Assembly (NCBI GenBank): GCA_030646035.1
Contig: JAUSMY010000009.1
Location: 1 to 37,573 of the forward strand
DNA from: Thermodesulfovibrionia bacterium
GTDB taxonomy: Bacteria; Nitrospirota; Thermodesulfovibrionia; UBA6902
Direction of reading: 5' to 3'
DNA length: 37,573 bases
Under the pieces are notes generated by a model. It saw nothing but the letters and a program-made list of their open reading frames with translations. It ran no database searches and had not been told where the DNA came from. Positions 33,178 through 37,573 of the stretch are shown here, one piece after another. Numbering within the stretch: the first letter of the stretch is position 1; each line of letters opens with the position of its first letter. The position numbers and the translations under genes were made by a program.

Positions 33178-35850
33178 ATGAAAGATAAATCAAAACAAGG
33201 AAGTTCGAAGAAAGAACCCGCCAAAGAGATAACAGCGCATACCCCACCCAAACAACCAGAAAGTCAAAGCAGCACTGGCAGTACGATCCCTATCGTTGAC
33301 ATCACCGACCGCAGGCTGGCAGGAGAAGCGTTGCAGAGCGCGATCTTCAACAGCGCCAACTTTTCGAGCATTGCAACGGACGCGAAGGGCGTCATCCAGA
33401 TCTTCAACGTAGGCGCCGAGCGCATGCTGGGATATGCGGCAGCTGATGTGATGAACAAGATCACGCCGGCTGACATCTCTGATCCGCAGGAAGTTATTGC
33501 GCGCGCCAAGGCGTTGAGCGCTGAACTCGGAACTTCGATAACTCCGGGCTTTGAAGCATTGGTCTTCAAGGCATCGCGCGGCATAGAGGACATATACGAA
33601 CTGACCTATATCCGTAAAGACGGCAGCCGCTTTCCGGCAGTCGTATCGGTCACTGCGCTGCGTGACGCGCAAAACGCGATCATCGGCTATCTGCTGATCG
33701 GCACAGACAACACGGCGCGCAAGCAGGCGGAAGAGGCGCTGCTCAAGGCAGGTGCGTTGCAGAGCGCGATCTTCAACAGCGCCAACTTTTCGAGCATCGC
33801 CACTGACGCAAAGGGCGTCATCCAGATATTTAACGTAGGAGCCGAGCGCATGCTGGGATATGCGGCAGCTGATGTGATGAACAAGATCACGCCGGCTGAC
33901 ATCTCTGATCCGCAGGAAGTTATTGCGCGCGCCAAGGCGTTGAGCGCTGAACTCGGAACTCCGATAACTCCGGGCTTTGAGGCGTTGGTCTTCAAGGCAT
34001 CGCGCGGCATAGAGGACATATACGAACTGACCTATATCCGTAAAGACGGCAGCCGCTTCCCAGCTGTAGTATCGGTCACTGCGCTGCGTGACGCGCAAAA
34101 CGCGATCATCGGCTATCTGTTGATCGGTACCGACAACACGGCGCGCAAGCAGATCGAAGCTGAGAAACAGCATTTGCTCGATATTCAGGAGGAGACGCAT
34201 AAAGAACTGCAGCGTACCAACTTCACCTTGCAGGTCAGCGAGGAAAGGCTCGCGGTTACGCTCAACTCCATAGGCGATGCAGTGATAGCCACTGATGCAG
34301 CAGGGCGTGTGACGCTTATGAATCCCCTTGCCGAACGGCTCACGGGCTGGAAGCGGGCGGAGGCCATCGGCCGACCGGTGGACGATATTTTTCACATCAT
34401 CAACAAGGAAACCCGTCAACCCGCCGTTATCCCGGTAATAGAAACCCTGGCGCATGGCACGATACAGGGCCTTGCCAACCACACGGTACTGATCGCACGG
34501 GGCGGCAGCGAGTGCGATATCGCTGACAGCTGCGCGCCTATACGCGACCGCGACGGCCAGGTGATCGGCGCTGTTCTGGTCTTCCGCGATGTCACAGGTG
34601 AATATGCCGCGCAGCAGGCATTGCACGACAGCTCTCAGGCGCTGCAGGAAAAGAACATTGAACTTGAGAAATCCAGGCTCACGGCGGATAAAGCCAACCT
34701 TGCGAAATCCGAATTCCTTTCCAGCATGAGCCATGAGCTGCGATCTCCGCTCAATGCGATACTCGGTTTCGCCCAATTAATGGAAACGAGTTCGCCGCAG
34801 CCGACGCCAGCACAAAAGGCCAGTATAGACCAGATCCTTAAAGGAGGATGGTATCTGCTGGAGCTGATCAATGAAATTCTCGATCTCGCGCTTATCGAGT
34901 CAGGCAGGTTGTCGCTGTCTCCGGAACCCATGTCGCTGGTAGATGTGATGCTCGAATGCCAGGAGATGATAGAACCACAGGCGCAAAAAAACGGTATCCG
35001 TATGAGTTTCCCCGCGTTCGAGATACCTTACTTTGTTCATGCCGATAGAACCAGGGTGAAGCAGGTTCTGATCAACCTGCTTTCCAACGCGATCAAATAT
35101 AACCGCGCCAAAGGGGCGGTCGAAGTTACATGCGCCCCTGGCGCAGCACAACGCATACGCATCAGCGTGCGGGATACTGGTGAAGGATTGTCTCCTCAAA
35201 AACTCGAACAGCTTTTTCAGCCGTTCAACCGTCTCGGACAGGAGGCAAACGCAGAGGAAGGCACCGGCATCGGACTGGTGGTGAGCAAGCGTCTTGTCGA
35301 ATTAATGGGTGGAGAGATCGGTGTTGAAAGCACTGTCGGGAAGGGCAGCGTATTCTGGGTCGAACTGAACGCGGCTGTTGAACCGCAGCTTATGGCCGGC
35401 GAAGCCGAACCTCGTACATCAGGTGAAGCGCGTGAACAGCATGGCGCAGCGATGCGCACCCTGCTGTATGTAGAAGACAACCGTGCAAACATGCAGCTGG
35501 TCGAGCAGCTTGTCGCACGACGTTCCGATCTCCGCCTTTTGGGCGCTGGGGACGGCAGGCAGGGCATCGCATTGGCGCGCATACATCAGCCTGAGGTGAT
35601 CCTGATGGACATCAACCTGCCCGGCATGAGCGGTATCGAGGCGCTGAAGAGCCTGCGTGAATATCCTACAACTGCGCACATTCCCGTCATAGCCATCAGC
35701 GCCAATGCAATGCCGCATGATATCAGCAAAGGACTGGATGCGGGATTCTTCAGCTATCTCACCAAGCCGATCAATGTGATAGATTTCATGAATACGCTGG
35801 ATAAGGCGCTGGAATTTGCTAAAAAAGGATCAGACTCTAAATCAATATGA
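33178..35850 (+). CDS. Soluble hybrid histidine kinase: PAS-PAS-PAS-HisKA-HATPase-REC
   Basis: 890 aa without any transmembrane segment, so a cytoplasmic sensor. PAS1 (about 51-183) and PAS2 (about 193-325) are almost identical; PAS3 (about 353-475) differs. HisKA has the phospho-acceptor His519 in SHELRSPLNAI. The ATPase has N box LLSNAIKYN, G1 DTGEGL and G2 GTGIGL. The C-terminal receiver has Asp811 in LMDINLPGM and Lys in YLTKPI. It autophosphorylates on His and can pass phosphate to its own receiver and probably on to the adjacent regulator. The signal is unknown; PAS domains often bind haem, flavin or small ligands. The N-terminal 45 residues are polar and low-complexity. The TGA stop overlaps the next start by ATGA. 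Confidence 0.93.
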   Translation: MKDKSKQGSSKKEPAKEITAHTPPKQPESQSSTGSTIPIVDITDRRLAGEALQSAIFNSANFSSIATDAKGVIQIFNVGAERMLGYAAADVMNKITPADISDPQEVIARAKALSAELGTSITPGFEALVFKASRGIEDIYELTYIRKDGSRFPAVVSVTALRDAQNAIIGYLLIGTDNTARKQAEEALLKAGALQSAIFNSANFSSIATDAKGVIQIFNVGAERMLGYAAADVMNKITPADISDPQEVIARAKALSAELGTPITPGFEALVFKASRGIEDIYELTYIRKDGSRFPAVVSVTALRDAQNAIIGYLLIGTDNTARKQIEAEKQHLLDIQEETHKELQRTNFTLQVSEERLAVTLNSIGDAVIATDAAGRVTLMNPLAERLTGWKRAEAIGRPVDDIFHIINKETRQPAVIPVIETLAHGTIQGLANHTVLIARGGSECDIADSCAPIRDRDGQVIGAVLVFRDVTGEYAAQQALHDSSQALQEKNIELEKSRLTADKANLAKSEFLSSMSHELRSPLNAILGFAQLMETSSPQPTPAQKASIDQILKGGWYLLELINEILDLALIESGRLSLSPEPMSLVDVMLECQEMIEPQAQKNGIRMSFPAFEIPYFVHADRTRVKQVLINLLSNAIKYNRAKGAVEVTCAPGAAQRIRISVRDTGEGLSPQKLEQLFQPFNRLGQEANAEEGTGIGLVVSKRLVELMGGEIGVESTVGKGSVFWVELNAAVEPQLMAGEAEPRTSGEAREQHGAAMRTLLYVEDNRANMQLVEQLVARRSDLRLLGAGDGRQGIALARIHQPEVILMDINLPGMSGIEALKSLREYPTTAHIPVIAISANAMPHDISKGLDAGFFSYLTKPINVIDFMNTLDKALEFAKKGSDSKSI
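33328..33726 (+). repeat. Intragenic PAS repeat, copy 1
   Basis: 399 bp encoding PAS1, repeated 426 bp downstream. 17 base differences in 399 (about 95.7% identity): 16 are synonymous and 1 changes Ser to Pro. Confidence 0.95.
33754..34152 (+). repeat. Intragenic PAS repeat, copy 2
   Basis: 399 bp encoding PAS2, near-identical to 33328-33726. The offset of 426 bp is 142 codons, so the duplication is in frame. Confidence 0.95.
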
Positions 35851-37331
35851 TGGTAAGTGATGCTGATATTCTTAATGCAGGCATTCTGATCGTTGATGAT
35901 CAGGTAGCAAATGTGCAGCTACTCGAGCAGATGCTGAGCAGCGCCGGCTACACGAACATTACATCTACGATGGACCCGCATGCTGTCTGCGGCATGTATC
36001 GCGATAACCGCTATGACCTGATCCTGCTTGATCTCCTTATGCCCGGCATGGATGGATTTCAGGTGATGGAAGCATTAAAGGCGATCGAAACGGACGGCTA
36101 CCTTCCAATCCTCGTGATCACAGCCCAACCTGGGCACAAGCTGAGGGCGCTTGAAGCAGGCGCAAAGGATTTCATCAGCAAACCCATTGATCTCCTCGAA
36201 GTAAAGACACGCATCCGCAATATGCTCGAAGTGCGCTTGTTGTACAAGAAGATAGAGAATGACAACAATGTGCTGGAAGAACGGGTGAGGGAAAGGACCG
36301 CATCTCTTGCAGAAGAGATCGAGAAGGTCAGGCAGTTAAAAGACCAGTTGCGTGATGAGAACATATACCTTAAGGAAGAATTTAATTTATTGCACTCACA
36401 CAAGAACATCGTGGGCAACAGTGAAGCGATAAAGACTGTGCTGAAGCAGATAGAACAGGTTGCGGGAACAGAGTCAACGGTCTTGATACAGGGCGGGACA
36501 GGCACCGGAAAGGAACTGGTCGCAAACGCTATCCATGGCATCAGCTCCCGAAAGGACCGGCTCATGATCAAAGTCAACTGTGCAGCCCTGCCGCCGACGC
36601 TCATCGAAAGTGAACTCTTCGGCCGCGAGAAGGGCGCCTTTACCGGCTCGATATCAAAGCAGATAGGCCGTTTTGAGCTTGCGCATACTTCAACTATTTT
36701 TCTTGATGAGATTGACTCACTGCCGCTGGAACTTCAGGCAAAGCTGCTTCGTGTATTGGAGAGCGGAGAATTTGAGCGACTGGGCAGCCCAAAGACCATG
36801 AAGGTTGACGTCAGGATAATTTCTGCTACGAACTGTGATCTTGGCAAGGCTGTTATTGATGGCAGATTCAGGCAAGACCTTTACTATCGTTTGAATGTCT
36901 TTCAGATCGATGTGCCGCCTCTTCGCGAACGCCGGGAGGATATACTGCCGCTCGTATGGTCTTTTGTGCAGGAGTTTTGCAAGAGGATGGGCAAGCGTAT
37001 CGAATCAATACCGCAGAAGAGCGTTGAAGCCCTGCAGGCCTATCCATGGCCGGGCAACATAAGGGAACTGAAGAATGTTGTTGAACGTGCGATGATAATC
37101 ACAACCGGGCCTGTGCTGCATCTGGATATACCAAAGATCGCGCATTCAAGCGCAAACCAGTCCGAGACTCTCGAAGATGCAGAGAAACAGCACATCATCG
37201 ACGCGCTGAACACAACCGGATGGCGGGTAAGCGGCAAGGACGGGGCGGCAAAGATATTAGGCATCAATCCAAAGACGCTTGAATCGAGGATGCAAAAGCT
37301 CGGCATCCAGAGAAATAAGAAAAACATCTGA
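35847..37331 (+). CDS. Sigma-54-dependent response regulator (NtrC family)
   Basis: 494 aa. Receiver domain (about 10-130) with Asp62 in ILLDLLMPGM and Lys in ISKPID. Then a coiled-coil linker (about 134-175). The AAA+ domain has Walker A GGTGTGKE (near 216-223), the GAFTGS loop that contacts sigma-54 (near 262-268), FLDEIDSLP and RRED-type sensor regions. A Fis-type helix-turn-helix ends the protein (DGAAKILGINPKTLESRMQ). It activates sigma-54 promoters when phosphorylated. The ATG overlaps the kinase stop (ATGA), so they form a pair. A second ATG follows at once. No sigma-54 -24/-12 site was noticed nearby. Confidence 0.96.
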   Translation: MMVSDADILNAGILIVDDQVANVQLLEQMLSSAGYTNITSTMDPHAVCGMYRDNRYDLILLDLLMPGMDGFQVMEALKAIETDGYLPILVITAQPGHKLRALEAGAKDFISKPIDLLEVKTRIRNMLEVRLLYKKIENDNNVLEERVRERTASLAEEIEKVRQLKDQLRDENIYLKEEFNLLHSHKNIVGNSEAIKTVLKQIEQVAGTESTVLIQGGTGTGKELVANAIHGISSRKDRLMIKVNCAALPPTLIESELFGREKGAFTGSISKQIGRFELAHTSTIFLDEIDSLPLELQAKLLRVLESGEFERLGSPKTMKVDVRIISATNCDLGKAVIDGRFRQDLYYRLNVFQIDVPPLRERREDILPLVWSFVQEFCKRMGKRIESIPQKSVEALQAYPWPGNIRELKNVVERAMIITTGPVLHLDIPKIAHSSANQSETLEDAEKQHIIDALNTTGWRVSGKDGAAKILGINPKTLESRMQKLGIQRNKKNI

Positions 37332-37383
37332 TAAAAGTTCAGCACGACATTCCGCATTATTCAGGTTCAAGCTGCACATATCA

Positions 37384-37412
37384 TTGACATACAATATATA
37401 ATTTGATAAACA
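37384..37412 (+). promoter_or_regulatory. Weak candidate promoter before the last gene
   Basis: TTGACA (37384-37389) is consensus, but at 17 bp the -10 would be TAAACA. The region is A/T-rich and offers other readings. Confidence 0.25.
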
Positions 37413-37424
37413 TATATATAAATC

Positions 37425-37491
37425 ATGACAAAACAAACTGCAAAAAAACCGGCGCGTTCCAAAGCAGCGAATAAAATAAAACGAGCCCTAT
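37425..37491 (+). CDS. Start of a gene cut by the poly-G end
   Basis: An ATG opens a frame MTKQTAKKPARSKAANKIKR and continues to the poly-G stretch. Only about 22 codons are credible. The Lys/Ala-rich start resembles the polar N-termini of the kinase and dksA products. No Shine-Dalgarno site is visible, and the function cannot be told. Confidence 0.3.

Positions 37492-37573
<82 letters not shown>

Noticed and set aside
33190-34776. A 528-codon leftward frame opposite the kinase gene
   Set aside because: It is a codon-bias shadow of the strongly coding PAS/HisKA frame and shows the same repeat as the duplicated PAS region. It has no recognisable domain.

Overview
The window looks like one end of a contig from a Gram-negative bacterium. 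An AsmA-type envelope protein, a secreted phospholipase-D-like lipoprotein and a sigma-54 regulator support that. The ELWKSDGT-repeat/metal-binding protein, the Lys/Ala-tailed DksA and the housekeeping gene order suggest Nitrospirota or a deltaproteobacterial lineage. This placement is inferred from gene content, not from any search. The final 82 bases are an unbroken run of G, almost certainly a sequencing or assembly artefact.

Left part (1-8.5 kb): accessory DNA. A leftward operon encodes an alkyltransferase-like DNA-binding protein, a RES-domain protein and the start of a ParB-like protein. Its neighbour, transcribed divergently, is a class II Fic protein with repeated motifs in its promoter. 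Next come a complete tyrosine recombinase, then a winged-helix/nucleotidyltransferase pair with twin palindromic operators. That pair is bracketed by two ~97.5% identical 162-bp direct repeats. The first repeat preserves the last 26 codons of a lost nucleotidyltransferase copy, and a TGTCGTCA motif recurs around both. A 5'-truncated ELWKSDGT-repeat protein follows. The accessory stretch ends at the 3' end of tRNA-Thr(CGT), a typical integration boundary.

Middle (8.6-28.9 kb): core genome. dksA faces left. A long, tightly packed rightward cluster follows: two oligopeptide ABC ATPases, pdxJ, acpS, nnrE-nnrD fusion, pgeF, a CBS protein, tsaE, nadK, a family-4 uracil-DNA glycosylase, a HIT protein and a YgjP-like metalloprotease. 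Then come mutS, valS-nadC, the yceD-rpmF-plsX-fabH lipid/ribosome cluster behind a promoter with perfect consensus hexamers, and an acyl-CoA dehydrogenase. Together they cover cofactor synthesis (PLP, NAD(P), phosphopantetheine), metabolite and DNA repair, tRNA modification and charging, and initiation of fatty acid and phospholipid synthesis.

Right part (28.9-37.5 kb): envelope and signalling. A phospholipase-D/cardiolipin-synthase-like lipoprotein overlaps a secreted protein of unknown function, with a convergent AsmA-family protein. Next is a soluble hybrid histidine kinase with two almost identical tandem PAS domains. It is translationally coupled to an NtrC-type sigma-54 activator. The start of one more gene runs into the poly-G tail.

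No CRISPR array, complete insertion sequence, rRNA or convincing intrinsic terminator was seen. The most unusual regions are 1-1.4 kb (RES/ParB/ATL-like operon) and 4.4-5.9 kb (integrase-proximal repeat-bracketed wHTH/nucleotidyltransferase cassette).
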